Positions 12,019 to 24,700 of a DNA stretch of 64,000 nt are shown here, piece by piece. Every line of letters starts with the position of its first letter. Within the stretch, counting starts at the first letter, position 1. The notes under the pieces were generated by a model that saw only the letters and a list, made by a program, of their open reading frames with translations, made no database searches and was not told where the DNA came from. Made by a program: the position numbers and the translations under genes. The stretch covers positions 4,559,001-4,623,000 of the forward strand of contig CM037869.1 of NCBI GenBank assembly GCA_021292105.1. The letters run 5' to 3'. This DNA comes from Anadara kagoshimensis (taxonomy: Eukaryota > Mollusca > Bivalvia > Arcoida > Arcidae).

Positions 12019-12505
12019 ACTAAGTGGACAGGTTTTGATGGTATTAACTTTACCTAAGATGGTTTTAAAGTTTAAAAGAAGACCTAGACAACAGTATTAC
12101 CAAGACAAATATTAGTAGTACTCTCTTGTAAAGACTGAAGTTTAATTTAATTATGTAAGTATAATTTTATTATACTATATAAATCTAAATCTCTCTCTCT
12201 CTCTCTCTCAATATGAAAGTATGTATGTGCATTATATTCAGCTACTTGTCCAGTCAAGCTTTGTAATAACAACTTTTTGATGTAAGGATAGGAACCCCAG
12301 ATTTACTGAATTGAAATTTATTTTTAATGGTTTAATGCCCTAATTATACCATCGTCAATCTGCAAATATGCATAATTATATTCACAAGGTTTGCAGTAAC
12401 TTAAGTTAACGTATATAATATTTGCTAATAAAAAATGTTAAAAGACTTTTTGTCGAAAATCCAAAGTGACCTGATGCCAATTTGATTTAATGTTTTTCAT
12501 CAGAG

Positions 12506-12507
<2 letters not shown>

Positions 12508-12580
<73 letters not shown>
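12508..12580. repeat. (CT)n(CA)n compound microsatellite
   Basis: About 16 CT units followed directly by about 20 CA units. Confidence 0.95.
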
Positions 12581-12581
<1 letters not shown>

Positions 12582-13229
12582 TTGTAATGTCAAACACCGT
12601 CTTGAACACCTGTTTTAGCACTTTCATTGTACAGAAATTGTAACCCCATGGGCATGAATGTGTACATATTAAGTTGTTTTAATTATTTGGAGGAACATTA
12701 TAACATAAATTTGTAACATTTCTTTGAAATTCTCCAATTGATTATAATTATATCTTTATTTTAAGATGCAATTGTAAAATGTGTGCATTCAAGTGGCCTA
12801 TATTTCCTCAAGTTATTTAGAATTTCGTTTTAGATTATTTAACATTTTTGATTGTGAAATGAAAAAAAAACATGATCAAGGCCATTGATATTTTCAATTG
12901 ATTACTTAATTCAATAAATGGGAAATATTAACTTCACTGCCATAATATTCCTGATTTTAAGTATTTTAACTCAACTCAACTGAATTTAATACAGTATTAG
13001 TAAATCTTTGAGGTACATGTATAAAACAAACTATATTACCATAATGAATTATATTTTTCAAAAAGACATTGATTAATTAATTAATTTATTTAATTATTTA
13101 TTTATTTTTATCTATTTTCTGTTATGAGTCATTTAAAAATTATTTAATTTTCCATGTTTATATGCACGTCCATGTACATTTTAAATAAACTGGTCATAAG
13201 CCCTGCGATGTAGCAAAATACCCAAACTA

Positions 13230-13444
13230 CAGTACAGACCTGTCGAAAGTTAAACACTGAGCTAACGAAAAGGAGCAGAAGCTTGATTGCTGACGTGTTG
13301 ATATATGGATAACTAGTTGTCGAAAAGCTGCACAGATATAGATAACTGCATTCGAGAAACTTTGGAGATACAGGTAACGAGGAATCGAGCCGACTCGGCA
13401 CGTATTTCTTAGCTTAGTGTTAAACTTTAGACAGGTCTGTACTG
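13230..13444. mobile_element. 215-bp Tc1/mariner-type MITE, nested
   Basis: Starts CAGTACAGACCTGTC and ends GACAGGTCTGTACTG, flanked by TA on each side (13228-13229 and 13445-13446). The arms extend to AAAGTTAAACACTGAGCTAA. It lies inside the 5.25-kb element, so it inserted later. Relatives are at 32270 and 58804. Confidence 0.85.
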
Positions 13445-14149
13445 TACATATTGATTGCGATACTAAGATTACATATCGAATAGAAAAATACCTGCATATT
13501 TTTAGAGATGGTAGTATATATAGTTGTTTCATGTCATTTAACAGCAACTTATATACAAATAATTTCGATCTTAATTACAGAAGCTGTTAGAAAGAGAGAT
13601 TATGTGCAAGTGCGACAGAAAATGAAATTGCAAAAACTGCAAAAGTCTGGTTCAGATTTGCATCCGATAGAAATGGTGGCAGAAAAAACAGGATAAACAA
13701 AAATAAATCAGATATGTGATTTAGATAATAAAATAATAACCAAGATCAATAACTGTAGAACTGAGAAAAAGACACTTTTAAAGTTTTGTGATAATCTGTA
13801 TAGTATTTACTTTGTAATGATGTTTTGTTTGGTTCTGTTTGCATATTAATAAAGTTAAATTTATGTCAAATTTTTGTACCTTAAATTATTGTAAAGAAAT
13901 ATTGTTAGTATTGAACCAGCATCTGTGACATTTCATTGGAGACATTTAACATAATTAGGATATATATGTTTTCACTGTCTTTGTAATTGTCACTGGATCT
14001 TACTGGATCATCGTTACTTTTAAAATTCAAAGAAATTAAAAATGATTTTCGCAGATAAGCTGGGCAGTATTGACAGATATTTTATCGCCAACATGTTTCA
14101 AATGTGGATTTATCGTCCTTATATGGCAAACAAAGTTGTCCTAACATAT

Positions 14150-14915
14150 CTTGCCTGTCTGCCCAATGAAGGGCCACCGTTGGCTGCCATCGTTGGTCCA
14201 ATGGTGGCAACTTATATTGGGTCATCGTTGGCATTTATGATTGGTACAACGATACCAGATAAATAAGATAACGTTGGCCCAACATTGGCAGGTTATTTTG
14301 GCCCATTGTTGGCATTTATGGTTGGTACAACGATGGCCCGATGAGCAAGATTACGTTGGCCCAACATTGGCCAGTTTATGTTGGCCCATTGTTGGCATTT
14401 ATGGTTGGTACAACGATGGCCCGCTGAGCAAGATTACGTTGGCCCAACAATGGCAACTTACGTTGGCCCATTGTTGGCAGTTTATGTTGGCCCATTGTTG
14501 GCATTTATGGTTGGTACAACGATGGCCCGATGAGCAAGATTACGTTGGCCCAACATTGGTAACTTACGTTGGCCCATCGTTGGCAGTTTATGTTGGCCCA
14601 TTGTTGGCATTTATGGTTGGTACAACGATGGCCCGATGAGCAAGATTACGTTGGCCCAACATTGGCCAGTTTATGTTGGCCCATTGTTGGCATTTATGGT
14701 TGGTACAACGATGGCCCGATGAGCAAGATTACGTTGGCCCAACATTGGCAACTTACGTTGGCCCATCGTTGGCAGTTTACATTGGCCCATCGTTGGCATT
14801 TATGTTGGGTACAACGTTGGCCCGATGAGCAAGATAACGTTGGCCCAATGATGGCAGCTAACGTAGGGCCAACAAACCCAACAACAACGGGCCAACGTTG
14901 GCCCAACATATGTTT
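14150..14915. repeat. Right terminal minisatellite, 82-bp and shorter units
   Basis: Alternating ACGTTGGCCCAACATTGGC, TTTATGTTGGCCCATTGTTGG, ATTTATGGTTGGTACAACG and ATGGCCCGATGAGCAAGA. The best spaced pair is 82 bp apart. The words are the reverse complement of those at the left end. Confidence 0.9.
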
Positions 14916-15234
14916 GCTATCTGGGGTAGTAGTATAGAAACACCAAGATCTCTATAAATCTACTCGTGTAAAATCATGGAACAATTACATATTTATATAT
15001 GTTTTCTTCGATACAATAATATAATGAAGTCTAGGTGTGTGGTTCAAGTCCCGTATTTAAGGATCATTTAATCATTAAAGAATCAGAACAAAATTTTGAC
15101 CCCGATTTTATTAATTTCCTGGATATTTTTATGTATGATCCACCCAACACACTGCAAATCTGCAAATCGACGCTACAGAGAAACGGTTTGAAAACGTTAT
15201 GGTCAGACCGTGGTATAGTCTATTGCGTACACTT

Positions 15235-15475
15235 ACGTATTAAAACGTGTCCTACCGACTAGGTTTTAATCCAACTCGGACAGTCCGTAGTATGAGAAAG
15301 TTTGTCAGTTTGCTTGTTGAAGGTCAGTGGTCTTTATCGGTAACTCCGGGTTTCCTCCACAACCCCTGAACTAATGAACGCTTCTATATGTAAAAGCATA
15401 TTACCTGTGCGTAAAACACCATTACTCCACTACACCCAGCCTCCAAGTTTGGACGGAGTACGAGCATGATTATAA
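15235..15475 (+). repeat. Dispersed repeat related to the 38-bp satellite
   Basis: GTAGTATGAGAAAGTTTGTC, then CAGTTTGCTTGTTGAAGG, TCCGGGTTTCCTCCAC and GCGTAAAACACCATTACTCC. Another copy is at 36065-36300, sharing GTGAGAAAGTTTGTCAGTT and GCGTAAAACACCATTA. The element type is unknown. It contains TGTCAGTTTGCTTG, also present on the minus strand of the satellite unit. Confidence 0.6.
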
Positions 15476-15761
15476 AATGATGACTATTGGTTTTGAAGAA
15501 ACTTTTAAATAAGGTCTTGGAGTGAGGAATAGAGTCATCGTCCGGGAAAAAACTGAATACAACATTAATCCATGAAATTGAAGATCGATATAATAAAATA
15601 TATAACGACTATTGTGACATTACCAAATCAAACACACAATACACAGCACGGAAATATTTTGCTGAAAAAAATAAACGTAGTACTTAGCATTAAAGATTAT
15701 TTCACATTTCGACACGGTTAGTTAGGGAGGATGGAAGAAACCGGAGTGCTCACATAAAATG
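15475..15761. other. Left flank of the satellite
   Basis: No gene. Near 15733, GGAAGAAACCGGAGTGC resembles the reverse complement of the CTCCGGGTTTCCTCC segment at about 15343-15359, so the array seems to begin inside an inverted fragment of that dispersed repeat. Confidence 0.5.
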
Positions 15762-18700
15762 TGCCCGGCAAGCAAACTGACAGTCATTGAGATGAAATGT
15801 GCTCGGCAAGCTAACTGACAGTCATTGAGATGAAATGTGCCCGGCAAGCAAACTGACAGTCATTGTGATGAAATGTGCTCGACAAGTGAACTGACAGTCC
15901 TTGTGATGAAATGTGCTCGGCAAGCAAACTGACAGTCCTTGTGATGAAATGTGCTCGACAAGCGAACTGACAGTCATTGTGATGAAATGTGCTCGACAAG
16001 CGAACTGACAGTCATTGTGATGAAATGTGCCCGGCAAGCAAACTGACAGTCATTGTGATGAAATGTGCCCGGCAAGCAAACTGACAGTCATTGTGATGAA
16101 ATGTGCTCGACAAGTGAACTGACAGTCATTGTGATGAAATGTGCTCGGCAAGCGACCTGACAGTCATTGTCATGAAATGTGCTCGGCAAGCTAACTGACA
16201 GTCCTTGTGATGAAATGTGCTCGACAAGCGAACTGACAGTCATTGTGATGAAATGTGCCCGGCAAGCAAACTGACAGTCATTGTGATGAAATGTGCTCGG
16301 CAAGCAAACTGACAGTCCTTGTGATGAAATGTGCTCGGCAAGCAAACTGACAGTCCTTGTGATGAAATGTGCTCGGCAAGCGAACTGACAGTCATTGAGA
16401 TGAAATGTGCTCGGCAAGCTAACTGACAGTCATTGAGATGAAATGTGCTCGGCAAGCGAACTGACAGTCATTGTGATGAAATGTGCTCGACAAGCGAACT
16501 GACAGTCATTGTTATGAAATGTGCTCGGCAAGCTAACTGACAGTCATTGAGATGAAATGTGCTCGGCAAGCGAACTGACAGTCATTGTGATGAAATGTGC
16601 TCGACAAGCGAACTGACAGTCATTGTCATGAAATGTGCTCGGCAAGCTAACTGACAGTCATTGAGATGAAATGTGCTCGACAAGCTAACTGACAGTCATT
16701 GAGATGAAATGTGCTCGACAAGCTAACTGACAGTCATTGTTATGAAATGTGCTCGGCAAGCTAACTGACAGTCATTGAGATGAAATGTGCTCGGCAAGCG
16801 AACTGACAGTCATTGTGATGAAATGTGCTCGACAAGCGAACTGACAGTCATTGTCATGAAATGTGCTCGGCAAGCTAACTGACAGTCATTGAGATGAAAT
16901 GTGCTCGGGAAGTGAACTGACAGTCATTGAGATGAAATGTGCTCGGCAAGCTAACTGACAGTCATTGAGATGAAATGTGCTCGACAAGCGACCTGACAGT
17001 CATTGAGATGAAATGTGGTCGGCAAGCTAACTGACAGTCATTGAGATGAAATGTGCTCAGCAAGCGAACTGACAGTCATTGAGATGAAATGTGCTCGACA
17101 AGCGACCTGACAGTCATTGAGATGAAATGTGCTCAGCAAGCTAACTGACAGTCATTGAGATGAAATGTGCTCGACAAGCTAACTGACAGTCATTGAGATG
17201 AAATGTGCTCGGCAAGCGAACTGACAGTCATTGTCATGAAATGTGCTCGACAAGCTAACTGACAGTCATTGAGATGAAATGTGCTCGGCAAGCGAACTGA
17301 CAGTCATTGTTATGAAATGTGCTCGACAAGCTAACTGACAGTCATTGAGATGAAATGTGCTCGGCAAGCTAACTGACAGTCATTGAGATGAAATGTGCTC
17401 GGCAAGCGACCTGACAGTCATTGAGATGAAATGTGCTCGGCAAGCGACCTGACAGTCATTGAGATGAAATGTGCTCGGCAAGCGAACTGACAGTCATTGT
17501 TATGAAATGTGCTCGGCAAGCTAACTGACAGTCATTGTTATGAAATGTGCTCGGCAAGCGAACTGACAGTCATTGAGATGAAATGTGCTCGGCAAGCTAA
17601 CTGACAGTCATTGTGATGAAATGTGCTCGACAAGCTAACTGACAGTCATTGAGATGAAATGTGCTCGACAAGCTAACTGACAGTCATTGAGATGAAATGT
17701 GCTCAGCAAGCGAACTGACAGTCATTGAGATGAAATGTGCTCGACAAGCGACCTGACAGTCATTGAGATGAAATGTGCTCAGCAAGCTAACTGACAGTCA
17801 TTGAGATGAAATGTGCTCGACAAGCGACCTGACAGTCATTGAGATGAAATGTGCTCGGCAAGCGAACTGACAGTCATTGAGATGAAATGTGCTCGGCAAG
17901 CGACCTGACAGTCATTGAGATGAAATGTGCTCGGCAAGCGAACTGACAGTCATTGAGATGAAATGTGCCCGGCAAGCTAACTGACAGTCATTGTTATGAA
18001 ATGTGCTCGACAAGCTAACTGACAGTCATTGTTATGAAATGTGCTCGGCAAGCGAACTGACAGTCATTGAGATGAAATGTGCTCGACAAGCTAACTGACA
18101 GTCATTGTTATGAAATGTGCTCGACAAGCTAACTGACAGTCATTGTTATGAAATGTGCTCGGCAAGCGAACTGACAGTCATTGAGATGAAATGTGCTCGG
18201 CAAGCTAACTGACAGTCATTGTGATGAAATGTGGTCGACAAGCGACCTGACAGTCATTGAGATGAAATGTGCTCGACAAGCGACCTGACAGTCATTGTGA
18301 TGAAATGTGGTCGACAAGCGACCTGACAGTCATTGAGATGAAATGTGCTCGGCAAGCTAACTGACAGTCATTGTGATGAAATGTGGTCGACAAGCGACCT
18401 GACAGTCATTGAGATGAAATGTGCTCGACAAGCGACCTGACAGTCATTGAGATGAAATGTGCTCGACAAGCGACCTGACAGTCATTGAGATCAAATGTGC
18501 TCGACAAGCGACCTGACAGTCATTGAGATGAAATGTGGTCGACAAGCGACCTGACAGTCATTGAGATGAAATGTGCTCGGCAAGTGAACTGACAGTCATT
18601 GTGATGAAATGTGCTCGGCAAGCTAACTGACAGTCATTGAGATGAAATGTGCTCGGCAAGTGAACTGACAGTCATTGTGATGAAATGTGCTCGGCAAGCT

Positions 18701-21700
18701 AACTGACAGTCCTTGAGATGAAATGTGCTCGGCAAGTGAACTGACAGTCATTGTGATGAAATGTGCTCGGCAAGCTAACTGACAGTCATTGTAATGAAAT
18801 GTGCTCGGCAAGTGAACTGACAGTCATTGTGATGAAATGTGCTCAGCAAGCTAACTGACAGTCATTGTGATGAAATGTGCTCGACAAGCGAACTGACAGT
18901 CATTGTGATGAAATGTGCTCGACAAGCGAACTGACAGTCATTGTGATGAAATGTGCCCGCAAGCAAACTGACAGTCATTGTGATGAAATGTGCTCGACAA
19001 GTGAACTGACAGTCCTTGTGATGAAATGTGCTCAGCAAGCTAACTGACAGTCATTGTAATGAAATGTGCTCGGCAAGTGAACTGACAGTCATTGTGATGA
19101 AATGTGCTCAGCAAGCTAACTGACAGTCATTGTAATGAAATGTGCTCGGCAAGTGAACTGACAGTCATTGTGATGAAATGTGCTCAGCAAGCTAACTGAC
19201 AGTCATTGTGATGAAATGTGCTCGACAAGCGAACTGACAGTCATTGTGATGAAATGTGCTCGACAGCGAACTGACAGTCATTGTGATGAAATGTGCCCGG
19301 CAAGCAAACTGACAGTCATTGTGATAAAATGTGCTCGACAAGTGAACTGACAGTCCTTGTGATGAAATGTGCTCGGCAAGCAAACTGACAGTCCTTGTGA
19401 TGAAATGTGCTCGACAAGCAAACTGACAGTCCTTGTGATGAAATGTGCTCGACAAGCGAACTGACAGTCATTGTGATGAAATGTGCCCGGCAAGCAAACT
19501 GACAGTCATTGTGATGAAATGTGCCCGGCAAGCAAACTGACAGTCATTGTGATGAAATGTGCTCGACAAGTGAACTGACAGTCATTGTGATGAAATGTGC
19601 TCGGCAAGCGACCTGACAGTCATTGTCATGAAATGTGCTCGGCAAGCTAACTGACAGTCCTTGTGATGAAATGTGCTCGACAAGCGAACTGACAGTCCTT
19701 GTGATGAAATGTGCTCGGCAAGCGAACTGACAGTCATTGTGATGAAATGTGCTCGGCAAGCGAACTGACAGTCATTGTGATGAAATGTGCTCGGCAAGCG
19801 AACTGACAGTCATTGAGATGAAATGTGCTCGGCAAGCTAACTGACAGTCATTGAGATGAAATGTGCTCGGCAAGCGAACTGACAGTCATTGTGATGAAAT
19901 GTGCTCGGCAAGCTAACTGACAGTCATTGAGATGAAATGTGCTCGGGAAGTGAACTGACAGTCATTGTGATGAAATGTGCTCGGCAAGTGAACTGACAGT
20001 CATTGAGATGAAATGTGCTCGGCAAGCTAACTGACAGTCATTGAGATGAAATGTGCTCGACAAGCGACCTGACAGTCATTGAGATGAAATGTGGTCGGCA
20101 AGCTAACTGACAGTCATTGAGATGAAATGTGCTCAGCAAGCGAACTGACAGTCATTGAGATGAAATGTGCTCGGCAAGCTAACTGACAGTCATTGAGATG
20201 AAATGTGCTCGGCAAGCGAACTGACAGTCATTGTGATGAAATGTGCTCGACAAGCGAACTGACAGTCATTGTTATGAAATGTGCTCGGCAAGCTAACTGA
20301 CAGTCATTGAGATGAAATGTGCTCGGCAAGCGAACTGACAGTCATTGTGATGAAATGTGCTCGACAAGCGAACTGACAGTCATTGTCATGAAATGTGCTC
20401 GGCAAGCTAACTGACAGTCATTGAGATGAAATGTGCTCGACAAGCTAACTGACAGTCATTGAGATGAAATGTGCTCGACAAGCTAACTGACAGTCATTGT
20501 TATGAAATGTGCTCGGCAAGCTAACTGACAGTCATTGAGATGAAATGTGCTCGGCAAGCGAACTGACAGTCATTGTGATGAAATGTGCTCGACAAGCGAA
20601 CTGACAGTCATTGTCATGAAATGTGCTCGGCAAGCTAACTGACAGTCATTGAGATGAAATGTGCTCGGGAAGTGAACTGACAGTCATTGTGATGAAATGT
20701 GCTCGGCAAGTGAACTGACAGTCATTGAGATGAAATGTGCTCGGCAAGCTAACTGACAGTCATTGAGATGAAATGTGCTCGACAAGCGACCTGACAGTCA
20801 TTGAGATGAAATGTGGTCGGCAAGCTAACTGACAGTCATTGAGATGAAATGTGCTCAGCAAGCGAACTGACAGTCATTGAGATGAAATGTGCTCGACAAG
20901 CTAACTGACAGTCATTGAGATGAAATGTGCTCAGCAAGCTAACTGACAGTCATTGAGATGAAATGTGCTCGACAAGCTAACTGACAGTCATTGAGATGAA
21001 ATGTGCTCGGCAAGCGAACTGACAGTCATTGTCATGAAATGTGCTCGACAAGCTAACTGACAGTCATTGAGATGAAATGTGCTCGGCAAGCGAACTGACA
21101 GTCATTGTTATGAAATGTGCTCGACAAGCTAACTGACAGTCATTGAGATGAAATGTGCTCGGCAAGCTAACTGACAGTCATTGAGATGAAATGTGCTCGG
21201 CAAGCGACCTGACAGTCATTGAGATGAAATGTGCTCGGCAAGCGACCTGACAGTCATTGAGATGAAATGTGCTCGGCAAGCGAACTGACAGTCATTGTTA
21301 TGAATGTGCTCGGCAAGCGAACTGACAGTCATTGTTATGAAATGTGCTCGGCAAGCTAACTGACAGTCATTGTTATGAAATGTGCTCGGCAAGCGAACTG
21401 ACAGTCATTGAGATGAAATGTGCTCGGCAAGCTAACTGACAGTCATTGTGATGAATGTGCTCGACAAGCTAACTGACAGTCATTGAGATGAAATGTGCTC
21501 GACAAGCTAACTGACAGTCATTGAGATGAATGTGCTCAGCAAGCGAACTGACAGTCATTGAGATGAAATGTGCTCGACAAGCGACCTGACAGTCATTGAG
21601 ATGAAATGTGCTCAGCAAGCTAACTGACAGTCATTGAGATGAAATGTGCTCGACAAGCGACCTGACAGTCATTGAGATGAAATGTGCTCGGCAAGCGAAC

Positions 21701-24700
21701 TGACAGTCATTGAGATGAAATGTGCTCGGCAAGCGACCTGACAGTCATTGAGATGAAATGTGCTCGGCAAGCGAACTGACAGTCATTGAGATGAAATGTG
21801 CCCGGCAAGCTAACTGACAGTCATTGTTATGAAATGTGCTCGACAAGCTAACTGACAGTCATTGTTATGAAATGTGCTCGGCAAGCGAACTGACAGTCAT
21901 TGAGATGAAATGTGCTCGACAAGCTAACTGACAGTCATTGTTATGAAATGTGCTCGACAAGCTAACTGACAGTCATTGTTATGAAATGTGCTCGGCAAGC
22001 GAACTGACAGTCATTGAGATGAAATGTGCTCGGCAAGCTAACTGACAGTCATTGTGATGAAATGTGGTCGACAAGCGACCTGACAGTCATTGAGATGAAA
22101 TGTGCTCGAGAAGCGACCTGACAGTCATTGTGATGAAATGTGGTCGACAAGCGACCTGACAGTCATTGAGATGAAATGTGCTCGGCAAGCTAACTGACAG
22201 TCATTGTGATGAAATGTGGTCGACAAGCGACCTGACAGTCATTGAGATGAAATGTGCTCGACAAGCGACCTGACAGTCATTGAGATGAAATGTGCTCGAC
22301 AAGCGACCTGACAGTCATTGAGATCAAATGTGCTCGACAAGCGACCTGACAGTCATTGAGATGAAATGTGGTCGACAAGCGACCTGACAGTCATTGAGAT
22401 GAAATGTGCTCGACAAGCGACCTGACAGTCATTGAGATGAAATGTGCTCGGCAAGTGAACTGACAGTCATTGTGATGAAATGTGCTCGGCAAGCTAACTG
22501 ACAGTCATTGAGATGAAATGTGCTCGGCAAGTGAACTGACAGTCATTGTGATGAAATGTGCTCGGCAAGCTAACTGACAGTCCTTGAGATGAAATGTGCT
22601 CGGCAAGTGAACTGACAGTCATTGTGATGAAATGTGCTCGGCAAGCTAACTGACAGTCATTGTAATGAAATGTGCTCGGCAAGTGAACTGACAGTCATTG
22701 TGATGAAATGTGCTCAGCAAGCTAACTGACAGTCATTGTGATGAAATGTGCTCGACAAGCGAACTGACAGTCATTGTGATGAAATGTGCTCAGCAAGCTA
22801 ACTGACAGTCATTGTGATGAAATGTGCTCGGCAAGCTAACTGACAGTCATTGTGATGAATGTGCTCGGCAAGCTTACTGACAGTCATTGAGATGAAATGT
22901 GCTCGGGAAGCTAACTGACAGTCATTGTGATGAAATGTGCTCGGCAAGCAAACTGACAGTCATTGTGATGAAATGTGCTCGGCAAGCTAACTGACAGTCA
23001 TTGAGATGAAATGTGCTCGGCAAGCGAACTGACAGTCATTGTTATGAAATGTGCTCGACAAGCTAACTGACAGTCATTGAGATGAAATGTGCTCGGCAAG
23101 CTAACTGACAGTCATTGTGATGAAATGTGCTCGACAAGCTAACTGACAGTCATTGAGATGAAATGTGCTCAGCAAGCTAACTGACAGTCATTGTCATGAA
23201 ATGTGCTCGACAAGCGACCTGACAGTCATTGAGATGAAATGTGCTCGGCAAGCTAACTGACAGTCATTGAGATGAAATGTGCTCGGCAAGCGAACTGACA
23301 GTCATTGTTATGAAATGTGCTCGACAAGCTAACTGACAGTCATTGAGATGAAATGTGCTCGACAAGCGACCTGACAGTCATTGAGATAAAATGTGCTCGG
23401 CAAGTGAACTGACAGTCATTGTGATGAAATGTGCTCGGCAAGCTAACTGACAGTCATTGAGATGAAATGTGCTCGGCAAGCTAACTGACAGTCATTGTGA
23501 TGAAATGTGCTCGACAAGTGAACTGACAGTCATTGAGATGAAATGTGCTCGGCAAGCGAACTGACAGTCATTGTGATGAAATGTGCTCGACAAGCTAACT
23601 GACAGTCATTGTGATGAAATGTGCTCGACAAGCTAACTGACAGTCATTGTGATGAAATGTGGTCGACAAGCGACCTGACAGTCATTGAGATGAAATGTGC
23701 TCGACAAGCGACCTGACAGTCATTGAGATGAAATGTGCTCGACAAGCGCCTGACAGTCATTGAGATCAAATGTGCTCGACAAGCGACCTGACAGTCATTG
23801 AGATGAAATGTGGTCGACAAGCGACCTGACAGTCATTGAGATGAAATGTGCTCGGCAAGTGAACTGACAGTCATTGTGATGAAATGTGCTCGGCAAGCTA
23901 ACTGACAGTCATTGAGATGAAATGTGCTCGGCAAGTGAACTGACAGTCATTGTGATGAAATGTGCTCGGCAAGCTAACTGACAGTCCTTGAGATGAAATG
24001 TGCTCGGCAAGTGAACTGACAGTCATTGTGATGAAATGTGCTCGGCAAGCTAACTGACAGTCATTGTAATGAAATGTGCTCGGCAAGTGAACTGACAGTC
24101 ATTGTGATGAAATGTGCTCAGCAAGCTAACTGACAGTCATTGTGATGAAATGTGCTCGACAAGCGAACTGACAGTCATTGTGATGAAATGTGCTCGACAA
24201 GCGAACTGACAGTCATTGTGATGAAATGTGCCCGGCAAGCAAACTGACAGTCATTGTGATGAAATGTGCTCGACAAGTGAACTGACAGTCCTTGTGATGA
24301 AATGTGCTCAGCAAGCTAACTGACAGTCATTGTAATGAAATGTGCTCGGCAAGTGAACTGACAGTCATTGTGATGAAATGTGCTCAGCAAGCTAACTGAC
24401 AGTCATTGTAATGAAATGTGCTCGGCAAGTGAACTGACAGTCATTGTGATGAAATGTGCTCAGCAAGCTAACTGACAGTCATTGTGATGAAATGTGCTCG
24501 ACAAGCGAACTGACAGTCATTGTGATGAAATGTGCTCGACAAGCGAACTGACAGTCATTGTGATGAAATGTGCCCGGCAAGCAAACTGACAGTCATTGTG
24601 ATAAATGTGCTCGACAAGTGAACTGACAGTCCTTGTGATGAAATGTGCTCGGCAAGCAAACTGACAGTCCTTGTGATGAATGTGCTCGACAAGCAAACTG

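Larger units (their letters stand above)
10950..13227. other. Interior of the 5.25-kb element, no coding region seen
   Basis: AT-rich, with A runs near 11195-11225, a (CT)n near 12190-12208, a foldback at 11914-12018 and the CT/CA microsatellite at 12508-12580. No transposase motif was recognised. Confidence 0.6.
9676..14925. mobile_element. 5.25-kb DNA element with repeat-array termini and 8-bp target duplication
   Basis: The left end CCCAGATAGCA (9676) is the exact inverse of the right end TGCTATCTGGG (ending 14925). GTAGTAGT flanks both ends (9668-9675 and 14926-14933), a perfect 8-bp target site duplication. Just inside, GTTGGGCCAACGTTGGC on the left mirrors GCCAACGTTGGCCCAAC on the right. 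Each end then runs into a minisatellite built of the same GGGCCAAC words in opposite orientation. The interior (about 10.95-14.1 kb) has no transposase recognisable in any frame, so it is non-autonomous or decayed. An 8-bp duplication fits hAT, P, Merlin or Zisupton-like families; none was confirmed. Confidence 0.85.

Noticed and set aside
14241-14937. Trp-rich repeat protein (LAHCWHLWLVQRWPDEQ)
   Set aside because: It is the right-end minisatellite of the 5.25-kb element, open only by composition.
15035-15262. 75-residue plus-strand open frame (MCGSSPVFKDHLIIKESEQ...)
   Set aside because: No recognised motif, and its end runs into the dispersed repeat at 15235.
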